Source: CAYLHS01 sp964383535
Lineage (GTDB): Bacteria; Actinomycetota; Acidimicrobiia; Spongiisociales; UBA4744
Length of the DNA: 11,767 nucleotides
Direction: 5' to 3'
Assembly (NCBI GenBank): GCA_964383535.1
Contig: CAYLHS010000068.1
Coordinates: forward strand, 1 to 11,767
Below are positions 1 to 6,585 of this stretch, one piece after another (position 1 is the stretch's first letter; each line of letters starts with the position of its first letter). The notes beneath the pieces were generated by a model. That model did not search any database. It saw only the letters and a list, made by a program, of their open reading frames with translations, and was not told where the DNA came from. The translations under genes were made by a program, and so were the position numbers.

Positions 1-1
1 C

Positions 2-49
2 GAGGATCTGGACGAGATCTACCACAGCTACTTCTCGGAGGCCGTATGA
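2..49 (+). CDS. C-terminal end of upstream gene, probably ABC transporter ATP-binding subunit (partial)
   Basis: Only the last 15 codons and the TGA stop are in the window. The reading frame from base 2 gives EDLDEIYHSYFSEAV and then stops at 47-49. Its TGA overlaps the ATG of the next gene in an ATGA, which indicates translational coupling. The acidic-aromatic tail resembles the 'LEEIFLxYY'-type C-terminus of ATP-binding subunits that pair with ABC-2 permeases, and the permease follows immediately. The ATPase identity is therefore inferred from a short tail plus context; no Walker motif is available. An upstream second permease subunit is an alternative. Confidence 0.5.
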   Translation, partial: EDLDEIYHSYFSEAV

Positions 50-1026
50 CCACCATCTCCTCCACATCCAGGATCAAGACCAGGGGCGGATGGCGGATCA
101 TCGCCCGCAAAGAGTTCGCAGACCATGTCCTCTCGGCCCGTTTCACGGTCCTGCTCGTGATCCTCGCCGTCGCTGCGGTCGGCTCCGTGTACGCCGCGGC
201 CTCAGGTATCCGCGGTGTTGCGCAGCAGGCGGCGGGTTCCCCCAGCCTGTTCCTCAGACTGTTCACGATCAGTGCCGACCCCGTCCCGTTCTCGTTCGTG
301 AACTTCGTCGCGTTCCTGGCGCCACTCCTCGGCATCGCGTTCGGGTTCGACGCGGTGAACGGTGAACGTAGCCAGGGCACCCTCCCCCGCCTCGTCGCGC
401 AACCGATCCACCGGGACGACGTGATCAACGGGAAGTTCGCGGCCGGGCTGGCAGTCATCGCGCTCATGCTGACCGCGTTGACCGTGGTCGTCGCGGGTCT
501 GGGAATCGTTGCGCTCGGCATTGTGCCGTCGGCCGCGGAGGTGCTCCGAGTCCTGCTCTGGCTGGTCGCTGCCGTCGTATACGTTGGTTTCTGGTTGGCA
601 CTCGCGACGCTCGCCTCGGTGCGGCTCCGCCGAGCGTCTACGTCATCGCTCGTATCGATCGCGGTGTGGTTGGTGCTGGCGCTGTTCGCGTCACTCATCT
701 TCCAGCTCATCGCCGGGGTGCTGGCACCCGCCCCGTCCGACGCGACACCCCAGCAGACTCTCCACAACGCCCAAACCGAGCTCGCCGTATCTCGTGTGTC
801 CCCCGTGACCCTGTACGACGAGGCAACGGCCGCGCTGCTCGACCCCGAGGTGCGCAGCGTGGGCATCGTGACGTATGGCCAACTCGACAGGGCGGTCACA
901 TCCGACCTCCCGTTCGGACAGAGTGTGCTGCTCGTGTGGCCGCAGCTGGTCGGACTTCTGGCACTGACCGTTTTGTGTTTCGCGTTCGCCTACGTCGGGT
1001 TCATGCGACAAGAGATCAGAGCCTGA
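46..1026 (+). CDS. ABC-2 type transporter permease subunit
   Basis: A 326-residue integral membrane protein that should form the membrane channel of an ABC exporter driven by a separate ATPase. An amphipathic N-terminal stretch (about 14-30, WRIIARKEFADHVLS) precedes the first membrane helix at about 33-51. A large extracytoplasmic loop follows. Next comes the conserved segment of NosY-like/ABC-2 permeases, FGFDAVNGERSQGTLPRLV at 99-117, continuing to VINGK at 126-130. This cytoplasmic elbow is typical of this family and follows a helix at about 85-101. Further helices lie near 131-156, 165-187, 200-225 and 300-320. A soluble loop (about 228-290) sits before the last helix. The ATG overlaps the upstream stop by four bases and no better start is needed. 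The substrate cannot be told from sequence; ABC-2 members export drugs, polysaccharides or lipids, or assist metal-site maturation. The family call is firm and the substrate is unknown. Confidence 0.88.
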   Translation: MTTISSTSRIKTRGGWRIIARKEFADHVLSARFTVLLVILAVAAVGSVYAAASGIRGVAQQAAGSPSLFLRLFTISADPVPFSFVNFVAFLAPLLGIAFGFDAVNGERSQGTLPRLVAQPIHRDDVINGKFAAGLAVIALMLTALTVVVAGLGIVALGIVPSAAEVLRVLLWLVAAVVYVGFWLALATLASVRLRRASTSSLVSIAVWLVLALFASLIFQLIAGVLAPAPSDATPQQTLHNAQTELAVSRVSPVTLYDEATAALLDPEVRSVGIVTYGQLDRAVTSDLPFGQSVLLVWPQLVGLLALTVLCFAFAYVGFMRQEIRA

Positions 1027-1042
1027 CCCATCGCGCCCCCGA

Positions 1043-1087
1043 ACCCAGGGCTGGTGACCGCGCTCTACGCGGTTGCGAGCCCTGGGT
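1043..1087. terminator. Two-tier hairpin, likely bidirectional terminator between convergent genes
   Basis: ACCCAGGGCT (1043-1052) is the exact reverse complement of AGCCCTGGGT (1078-1087). Inside it, ACCGCG (1057-1062) pairs with CGCGGT (1068-1073) around the loop CTCTA. The four-base steps between the two stems can also pair partly (one G-C and two wobble pairs). The hairpin fills most of the 68-base gap between the stop of the ABC permease (1026) and the stop of the convergent MFS gene (1095). No T-run follows on either strand, which is common for actinobacterial terminators. Because it is symmetric, it could stop transcription from both sides. Confidence 0.72.
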
Positions 1088-1094
1088 ACGCAGT

Positions 1095-2336
1095 TCAGGC
1101 TGTCGCCCGCTCGGCCTCGCGGCGGACCATCTCTGACTCGTCGAGGAACGCCGTCAAGGCGATCACGATCGCCGTCAGCGCGATGAACACCAGCATCGAC
1201 CCTGCCATGGACCCCGTCACGGTCGACTTGAAGGCGTCCATCCCGAGGATGAACAGGATGCCGGAAACCTGACCCGCCATCAGGATGATCCCTTGCGAGG
1301 TCGACTCGGGAGCCGGATAGCTGATCTCTGCGCTGTACTGGAACCCGATCGGGTACGCGCTCATCAGGAAGAAGCCGAACACGAAGCTCGACATGAGCAG
1401 CAGCGGAAGTGTGGCGGCGAACGCCAACCCGACGAGGCCCGGAGCCATCCCTGCGACCGCAACCACGAGAAACGGCTTGCGCCGCCTAGACCGGTCCGAC
1501 AGCACCGGCAGGATGCCGGCTCCGAGAATCCCACCGACGACCATGACGGCACCGATGATGCCCGCCTCTTCCGGTCCGAAGCCACGAGGGTTGACGATCT
1601 GTTCGATCCACGTGCTGATCGCGTTGAACATGCCAAGACCAACGAAGAACAGGAGCAACAGGATTTGCATGTCTCGCTGCTTGAGGATGTGGCGCAGTCC
1701 CTCAAAGACCTTGAACCGTTCGTCCTGATCCGTCTCGCTCGGAGGTGTCGGCGGCCGCTCCCGAATCAACGCGAGCGACGCCACCGCACCGACGACAGAG
1801 ACCACGCCGTACCAAACGAGCATGCCGGACATGCCGGCGCTCGACACCACGAATGGGGTGGCGGCCATCGCGACGATGATCCCGACGAACTGCGCCAGGG
1901 ACGGCAGCGCCGCCGCAGTGGCCCGCTCCGTGATAGGGAACCACCGTGCCCCGACCTTGGTGATGGCGTTCATCACGAACGGTTGCCCGACGGCGAGTCC
2001 AATCTGCGAGATGAGCACGAGCGTATAGTCCGACGCCCACAGCCCCCTCGTCATCGCAAACACGCCCGTGAGAACGGCGCCGATCCCTACCCCCATCCGC
2101 ACCCCGTAGGTGTCGATGACGTACGAGGCGGGGATCGACACGACGACGAACACGATCATGAACACCATGGAGAGGAGTCCGATCTGGAGTTCCGACACTC
2201 GGTAGAAGGATGCGGCGTCGCCGGTGACGGCCGCGAACGTGATCCAGTTCATCTGGACGAGCGCGTTGAGGATCGAGAACACACCGAGGACGACCCACCG
2301 GTACCCGTACAACCGGACTCTCATCGCCTCCGCCAC
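1095..2336 (-). CDS. MFS transporter, FLVCR-like (TC 2.A.1.28-type)
   Basis: A 413-residue, 12-helix major facilitator protein of the cytoplasmic membrane. Starting from the GTG at 2336, the first helix (about 14-36) is followed by the second-helix region ending in IPASYVIDTYGVR (68-80), this family's version of the MFS loop 2-3 motif. GLAVGQPFVMN (113-123) and RWFPITERATA (131-141) follow. These match the eukaryotic FLVCR1/FLVCR2 and bacterial relatives (DTxGxR, GQxF, WFxxxE). Animal FLVCR proteins have been linked to heme and choline/ethanolamine transport; the substrate of the bacterial branch is not deducible here. The frame is open back to a GTG at 2357, but GGAGGTGA (2348-2341) sits four bases before the GTG at 2336, which decides the start. 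The gene is convergent with the ABC permease and divergent from typA, and it stands alone as a transcription unit. Confidence 0.85.
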   Translation of the reverse strand: MAEAMRVRLYGYRWVVLGVFSILNALVQMNWITFAAVTGDAASFYRVSELQIGLLSMVFMIVFVVVSIPASYVIDTYGVRMGVGIGAVLTGVFAMTRGLWASDYTLVLISQIGLAVGQPFVMNAITKVGARWFPITERATAAALPSLAQFVGIIVAMAATPFVVSSAGMSGMLVWYGVVSVVGAVASLALIRERPPTPPSETDQDERFKVFEGLRHILKQRDMQILLLLFFVGLGMFNAISTWIEQIVNPRGFGPEEAGIIGAVMVVGGILGAGILPVLSDRSRRRKPFLVVAVAGMAPGLVGLAFAATLPLLLMSSFVFGFFLMSAYPIGFQYSAEISYPAPESTSQGIILMAGQVSGILFILGMDAFKSTVTGSMAGSMLVFIALTAIVIALTAFLDESEMVRREAERATA

Positions 2337-2340
2337 GCGC

Positions 2341-2348
2341 TCACCTCC
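2341..2348 (-). promoter_or_regulatory. Strong Shine-Dalgarno of the FLVCR-like MFS gene
   Basis: On the minus strand GGAGGTGA is followed by GCGC and then the GTG at 2336. It is the only near-perfect ribosome-binding site seen before any gene in this window. It rules out the longer GTG start at 2357, because the site would otherwise lie inside the coding region. Confidence 0.75.
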
Positions 2349-2355
2349 ACTCGAC

Positions 2356-2361
2356 ACGGTA
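2356..2361 (-). promoter_or_regulatory. Candidate -10 box (TACCGT) for the MFS gene
   Basis: On the minus strand TACCGT ends 19 bases before the GTG start at 2336. A transcript starting 6-8 bases downstream would have a leader of about a dozen bases holding the Shine-Dalgarno. It overlaps the rejected GTG at 2357, which further supports the shorter protein. No convincing -35 hexamer is visible. Confidence 0.4.
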
Positions 2362-2393
2362 CCGCCTCCGACTCAACAGACCCACCTATCCGT

Positions 2394-2399
2394 TACCAT
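2394..2399 (+). promoter_or_regulatory. Candidate -10 box (TACCAT) for leaderless typA
   Basis: TACCAT ends ten bases before the typA ATG at 2410. The bases between (a C/T-rich run) contain no purine-rich ribosome-binding site, so transcription may start at or next to the ATG. The -35 region is not recognisable. It lies back-to-back with the -10 of the divergent MFS gene, 32 bases away, so the two promoters must share their upstream region. Confidence 0.45.
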
Positions 2400-2409
2400 C
2401 TTCTCGCTC

Positions 2410-4221
2410 ATGTCGGGTTCCCCCTTCCGCAATGTCGCGCTCATCGCGCACGTCGACCACGGCAAGACCACCCTGGTCGATGCGATGCTGTCCGCCACCG
2501 GTGTGTTCTCCGCCCACCAGGCGCGGGTGGATCGCGTGCTCGATTCGAACGACCAGGAACGCGAACGGGGCATCACGATCCTTGCCAAGGCCGCATCGGT
2601 CGAATGGAAGGGCACCCGCATCAACCTCGTCGACACACCGGGCCATGCCGACTTCGGCGGCGAAGTGGAACGCGCGCTCGCGCTCGTGGACGGGGTGCTG
2701 CTGCTCGTCGACGCAGCAGAAGGGCCGATGCCACAAACACGCTACGTCCTCTCCAAGGCACTCGCCCTCCACCTTCCGGCGGTGGTGGTCATCAACAAGG
2801 TGGATCGCGACGATGCACGGATCGAGGCGGTGGTCGACGAGGTCTACGAGCTGTTCTTCGATCTGGACGCCAAGGACGAACACATCGAGTTCCCGATCGT
2901 CTCGTCGATTGCCCGCAAGGGACGAACGATGAAGGGTATCGGCATCCCTGGAGACGACACCGACCTGTCGGCGCTTCTCGACGCAGTCGTCGCCACGATC
3001 CCGGCCCCGTCGGGCGACCCGTCCGGACCGCTCCAGGCGCTGGTCACCAACCTGGACGCCTCCGACTATCTCGGAAGACTCGCGATCGGCCGCGTGGTTG
3101 AAGGCACCCTGCGAGCCGGCGACCAGGTTTCGCTCTTCCGCAGCGACGGGACGACATCAACCCGCCGCCTCACGCAACTCATGGGTTTCGAAGGGCTCGG
3201 CCGTGTCGATGTCACCGAGCGGGTTGCCGGAGATCTCTTCGTCGTGGCCGGGTTCCCCGAAATCGAAATCGGCGATACGCTCGCCGACGCGATCGACCCT
3301 CGGCCGCTCCCGCGCCTCATTGTCGACGAACCCGTCCTGAAGATGACGTTCGGCGTCAACACATCGCCGCTTGCAGGAACCGAAGGAAGGTTCGTGACGT
3401 CACGCCAGATTCGGGATCGTCTCGAACGTGAAGTCCTCGGAAACGTCTCTATTCGCATCGGAGAGACTTCCTCTCCTGAGGTCATCGAAGTGGCTGGACG
3501 GGGAGAATTGCAGCTTGCGGTGCTCATCGAATCGATGCGTCGCGAAGGGTTCGAGCTCCAGGTCAGCCGTCCAGAGGTGATCGTGAGAGATATCGGCGGA
3601 GTGCGCCACGAGCCGATCGAGGAGGCTGTCATCGACGTTCCCGACGACCATGTGGGGACCGTCACACAGGCCGTCGCTCCGAGGAAGGGAACGATCGTGA
3701 GGCTCGAGCCGGGTAAGACCGGCCGCACCATCGTCACGATCAAGGCACCGTCACGGAGCCTCATCGGTCTCCGGTCGCTGCTCATGACCGCGACTCGAGG
3801 CACCGCACTCGTTCATCAGCAGCATGCCGGCTGGGCACCATGGGCTGGTGAGCTGCCCGGCCGGCAGGGCGGCGCAATGGTCGCAGACAGGACCGGCGTC
3901 TCGACCGGCTATGCGCTCGACAATCTCCAGAAGCGCGGGACGTTGTTCATCGGCTCCGGGGAGAAGGTCTACGGGGGAATGGTGATCGGCGAGAACTCGC
4001 GTACCGCCGACATGCCCTGCAACCCTGCGAAACCGAAGCAACTGACGAACATCAGAACCCACGCCGCCGACGAGGCGATCCAGCTCAGGCCCCCGCGGAC
4101 GATGACCTTGGAGCTGGCGCTCGAGTGGATCGGAAGTGACGAACTGGTCGAGGTCACCCCGACGGCGATCCGGGTGCGGAAGCGGGCCCTCATCTCGCGA
4201 ACTGCGGCGTCCCAGGCCTAG
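2410..4221 (+). CDS. typA: Ribosome-associated translational GTPase TypA/BipA
   Basis: A 603-residue cytoplasmic GTPase of the EF-G-like family that binds the ribosome and aids 50S assembly and growth under stress, as known for BipA. G motifs are clear: G1 AHVDHGKT (13-20), G2 with T56 in RERGITI, G3 DTPGH (75-79) and G4 NKVD (129-132). The G5 position reads SSIARKG (165-171), where E. coli BipA has an SAL motif. The beta-barrel, EF-G-like and C-terminal domains follow. The TypA-specific C-terminal domain is evident from GTLFIGSGEKVYGG (about 510), the basic NPAKPKQLTNIR (538-549) and the terminal ELVEVTPTAIRVRKR segment. Length matches the family (about 605-615). The frame is open upstream to 2224, but homology begins at the ATG at 2410 (SPFRNVALIAHVDHG). 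Its TAG overlaps the stop of the convergent dehydrogenase. Confidence 0.96.
   Translation: MSGSPFRNVALIAHVDHGKTTLVDAMLSATGVFSAHQARVDRVLDSNDQERERGITILAKAASVEWKGTRINLVDTPGHADFGGEVERALALVDGVLLLVDAAEGPMPQTRYVLSKALALHLPAVVVINKVDRDDARIEAVVDEVYELFFDLDAKDEHIEFPIVSSIARKGRTMKGIGIPGDDTDLSALLDAVVATIPAPSGDPSGPLQALVTNLDASDYLGRLAIGRVVEGTLRAGDQVSLFRSDGTTSTRRLTQLMGFEGLGRVDVTERVAGDLFVVAGFPEIEIGDTLADAIDPRPLPRLIVDEPVLKMTFGVNTSPLAGTEGRFVTSRQIRDRLEREVLGNVSIRIGETSSPEVIEVAGRGELQLAVLIESMRREGFELQVSRPEVIVRDIGGVRHEPIEEAVIDVPDDHVGTVTQAVAPRKGTIVRLEPGKTGRTIVTIKAPSRSLIGLRSLLMTATRGTALVHQQHAGWAPWAGELPGRQGGAMVADRTGVSTGYALDNLQKRGTLFIGSGEKVYGGMVIGENSRTADMPCNPAKPKQLTNIRTHAADEAIQLRPPRTMTLELALEWIGSDELVEVTPTAIRVRKRALISRTAASQA
4218..4221. 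other. Shared CTAG double stop of convergent typA and dehydrogenase genes
   Basis: The four-base palindrome CTAG supplies TAG to typA on the plus strand (4219-4221) and TAG to the dehydrogenase on the minus strand (4220-4218). There is no spacer and no terminator hairpin, so transcripts from the two genes must end inside, or run into, each other's coding region. Confidence 0.95.
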
Positions 4222-5270
4222 AACGAGAAGAGCGCCTTGACCATCCCACCCTCGCGAGACGCAAACCTTCGATAGGCCTCCGGACCTTCCTCGATCGGCA
4301 CGTTCGGATGGGTGACGATCACATCGGCGGGGATCGGCACCCGGCCGATGAGCGGAATGAGCAGGTCGAGCAAGGATCGCACAGGGGCGCGTCCGGCCGT
4401 CACCGTCGCGTTCTTGTCGTATGTCTCGACCGGTGTGAACGCGAACCGTTCTGAGGTCGGTACCGCTATGACGGAGAGCACCCCTCCCGGCTGAAGAAGA
4501 CGAAACGCCAGACCCTGCCCGGGCAGCGCACCCGTGGCATCCACCACCGACGGGAACCCGGACTCGGTCATCTCAGATGCCGTCGTGCCGGCGTCGGACG
4601 GATGGGCCGTTCTCGCCCCGAGGCGCCTGGCACGCGCCCGCCGGTCCTCCACGGGATCCAGCGCGAGGATCGGACCCGCCCCCATCGTCCTCGCTGCCAC
4701 CACGGCGCTCAGCCCCACCGACCCCAAGCCGACGATCGCGACAGGTCTGCCCGGTCGCGTACGAGCCTGCCTCGCCGCATGCCAGCCCGTCGGGAAGTTG
4801 TCGGCGAGCAGCACGGCCTGCTCATCTGACAGTCCCTCGGGGATCTCAACGAGTGTGCCGTCCGCGAGCGGCACTCGCACCATCTCTGCCTGACCGCCCT
4901 GGAGAGGCGGTCGTGCCGAGTCGGTCGGGTCACCGTATCCGAACAGCTCACCGTGCGCACACCGGGAGCTCAACCCCCGCCTGCAAGCTACGCACTCGCC
5001 ACAGCTGGTCGTGAACGGCACGACCACCCGCTGCCCAACGGCAAACCGCTCCACCGTCCCACCCAAGGCAATGACGGTTCCGATCACCTCATGCCCTGGG
5101 ATCACGCCGAGACGGACCGACTCTCTGCCAAGGTACGGGTGCAGGTCCGAGCCACAAAGACCCGCCCGCTCGACCTTGATGATCGCGTCGGTATCGGCCT
5201 CGATCACCGGCTCCGGCAAGTCGGCTCGGAAGGTGATGGTTTCGACGCCGTCGAGGGTGAGGCCTCGCAT
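4218..5270 (-). CDS. Zinc-dependent medium-chain alcohol dehydrogenase, formaldehyde-dehydrogenase-like
   Basis: A 350-residue NAD(P)-dependent cytoplasmic oxidoreductase of the zinc MDR superfamily. From the ATG at 5270, catalytic-zinc residues are C39 (GLCGSD), H60-E61 (GHE) and probably D157 (ADNFPTGWHA). The D..PTGWHA pattern is typical of the formaldehyde/threonine-dehydrogenase-like subgroup. Structural-zinc cysteines are C90, C93, C96 and C104 (CGECVAC...C). The Rossmann loop GLGSVG is at 181-186, with D205 at the end of the second strand as expected for NAD preference. A GTG three codons upstream (5279) is also in frame. The ATG is preferred because MRGLTLDG matches the family N-terminus and a TACCGT box lies seven bases before it. 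All catalytic residues appear intact, but the substrate (an alcohol, polyol or aldehyde adduct) is unknown. It is 51 bases downstream of the synthase gene on the same strand. Confidence 0.88.
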   Translation of the reverse strand: MRGLTLDGVETITFRADLPEPVIEADTDAIIKVERAGLCGSDLHPYLGRESVRLGVIPGHEVIGTVIALGGTVERFAVGQRVVVPFTTSCGECVACRRGLSSRCAHGELFGYGDPTDSARPPLQGGQAEMVRVPLADGTLVEIPEGLSDEQAVLLADNFPTGWHAARQARTRPGRPVAIVGLGSVGLSAVVAARTMGAGPILALDPVEDRRARARRLGARTAHPSDAGTTASEMTESGFPSVVDATGALPGQGLAFRLLQPGGVLSVIAVPTSERFAFTPVETYDKNATVTAGRAPVRSLLDLLIPLIGRVPIPADVIVTHPNVPIEEGPEAYRRFASREGGMVKALFSF

Positions 5271-5277
5271 GTGCCAC

Positions 5278-5283
5278 ACGGTA
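5278..5283 (-). promoter_or_regulatory. Candidate -10 box (TACCGT) for leaderless dehydrogenase mRNA
   Basis: On the minus strand TACCGT is followed by seven bases and then the ATG at 5270. No ribosome-binding site lies between. It implies that the dehydrogenase has its own promoter in the 51-base gap after the synthase gene, although read-through from that gene is also possible. Confidence 0.4.
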
Positions 5284-5321
5284 GCCAGCCATCACGGGTC
5301 TTCCCCTGGGTTCGAGGGTGA

Positions 5322-6398
5322 CTACCCGACGCCTGACCCGAGACTCGTTGCGGCCCGGAGGAAGTTCGCCTCGACGCGACCGAGCCTGCGCCGGGCCCAA
5401 CGAGCGGACACGAGCGACGGAATGGCCCGCAGTACCACCCCAAGCGGGGAATTGGCTCCCGGCCAGGGATCTCGGCCCGACCCCGCAACGCACCCCCGAT
5501 AGTGCAGCTCTGTGAAGCCCAGCATGAGCACGGCCGCCGTTCGGGCGGCAACCATTCCCTCGAACCCTGCCATGAGCCTGAGGTAGGCGGGTACGAGACT
5601 CATCGCCCTTGCCGTCAACTCGACTCGCACGCGACGCACCGTCTCGAGCATCTTCACCGGATCGCCACCGTTGCGCAGGTACGGCTTGAGCGCCGGGTGG
5701 TATCCGATGCCTCTCGCCAGGTCCTTCTCGACGTCCCGCGTGATGTTGGCGAGTTGGATCATTTCCCCGACGGCGCCTGCATCGCGCCTCGCCGCCGGTG
5801 TCAGCCGGCCCCTGCCCACCAGCTCAAGTGCGAACAGCACAGGATTGCCGATCACGTTCCGGCAGTAGCGGCTCATCTGTTCGCCATCGACGAGAACCCC
5901 ACCCTGGCGGGCGAAGCAGTCCACCGACCAGATCATCCCGTCCGCCATCGCCCTGACGAGCCTGGCGATGGACTGCTGCATCTCGGTGGGAAGGGTCCGA
6001 TGGACGTCGTCGATCAGACCACACCTGTCGACGAGAAGGAGGTGGAGTCGGTCCCTGTCATCCCGGGCGAGCCCGGCCGGGATCGGATCGGGAAGGGTCG
6101 GCGTGTCCGATTCGAACCTCGACGCAAACTCATCCAACGCGTGTCCACGCCGTGCGATGTCCGGGTACAGATCCTCGTAGGTATCGAGGATGCGGCAGTA
6201 CAGGTAGGCGACTGCGGCGGCCTTCGCCTTCTCGGCCGGCAGAATGACGATGCTTGCCGCGAAACTCCGTGCAGCATGGGGCAGCACGCGCCACACGAAC
6301 CGTTCAGGATCGGTTTCCGCGGCAAGAGACGTCAGGTCGGGATGGTCCCGGTTGGTGACGAGTCCCCGTACGAGGAGTGACAGGCGCGCGAATCGCAT
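5322..6398 (-). CDS. Squalene/phytoene synthase family protein
   Basis: A 358-residue all-alpha isoprenyl synthase homologue expected to join two prenyl diphosphates head-to-head. It has the family marks in order: HAARSFAASI (41-50), the first aspartate-rich motif DTYED (72-76) preceded by YLYCRILD, the YCRNVIGNP segment (178-186), and the second aspartate motif DVEKD (222-226) within QLANITRDVEKD. Both Mg-diphosphate-binding motifs are intact, so it is probably active. The SFAA and LDTxED wording is closer to eukaryotic-type squalene synthases than to plant or bacterial CrtB. The product could be squalene, dehydrosqualene, phytoene or another triterpene precursor, and no desaturase or cyclase lies nearby to decide. 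It is divergent from an RND exporter operon. The ATG at 6398 lies eight bases after a TACCTT box, with no ribosome-binding site. Confidence 0.85.
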   Translation of the reverse strand: MRFARLSLLVRGLVTNRDHPDLTSLAAETDPERFVWRVLPHAARSFAASIVILPAEKAKAAAVAYLYCRILDTYEDLYPDIARRGHALDEFASRFESDTPTLPDPIPAGLARDDRDRLHLLLVDRCGLIDDVHRTLPTEMQQSIARLVRAMADGMIWSVDCFARQGGVLVDGEQMSRYCRNVIGNPVLFALELVGRGRLTPAARRDAGAVGEMIQLANITRDVEKDLARGIGYHPALKPYLRNGGDPVKMLETVRRVRVELTARAMSLVPAYLRLMAGFEGMVAARTAAVLMLGFTELHYRGCVAGSGRDPWPGANSPLGVVLRAIPSLVSARWARRRLGRVEANFLRAATSLGSGVG

Positions 6399-6406
6399 CG
6401 CGGATC

Positions 6407-6412
6407 AAGGTA
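6407..6412 (-). promoter_or_regulatory. Candidate -10 box (TACCTT) for leaderless synthase mRNA
   Basis: On the minus strand TACCTT is followed by eight bases and the ATG at 6398, leaving no room for a normal leader. No clear -35 hexamer is seen 16-19 bases upstream. Confidence 0.42.
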
Positions 6413-6534
6413 GCAGTGCTCCGAGTCTTCGCTGGCGAATCTTGGCTCCATGACAGTACTCGTCGACACCACGACGCATCGGTGCGCCTCCTCGGCAGGG
6501 GCCACTTCGACGAGGTGCCAGGCCATGCCAGATG

Positions 6535-6564
6535 CCGACACCGGCACATCCCCTCCCCTAGGCT
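6535..6564 (+). promoter_or_regulatory. Possible promoter of the RND-thioesterase-MFS operon
   Basis: CCGACA (6535-6540) and TAGGCT (6559-6564), 18 bases apart, resemble -35 and -10 hexamers ahead of the GTG at 6586. This would give a leader of about 15 bases. A GGGG run (6577-6580), five bases before the GTG, could serve as a weak ribosome-binding site. The rest of the 187-base divergent gap (6399-6585) holds no convincing gene, only a 38-codon open frame with no start signal. Confidence 0.28.
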
Positions 6565-6585
6565 GAGCAGCCACATGGGGCCCGT

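Noticed and set aside
2224..2409. 62-codon N-terminal extension of typA
   Set aside because: TypA homology starts at the ATG at 2410. The extension lies antisense to the MFS start region and contains the promoter.
1293..3101. Open reading frame of 602 codons on the plus strand
   Set aside because: It runs antisense through the FLVCR-like MFS gene and out of frame through typA. The translation is full of Arg, His, Pro and Asp with no domain, a usual shadow of GC-rich coding DNA.
6450..6566. Open frame of 38 codons in the divergent gap (ATG at 6450)
   Set aside because: No -10 box close to the ATG, no ribosome-binding site and an amino-acid make-up without a pattern. It also overlaps the probable operon promoter.
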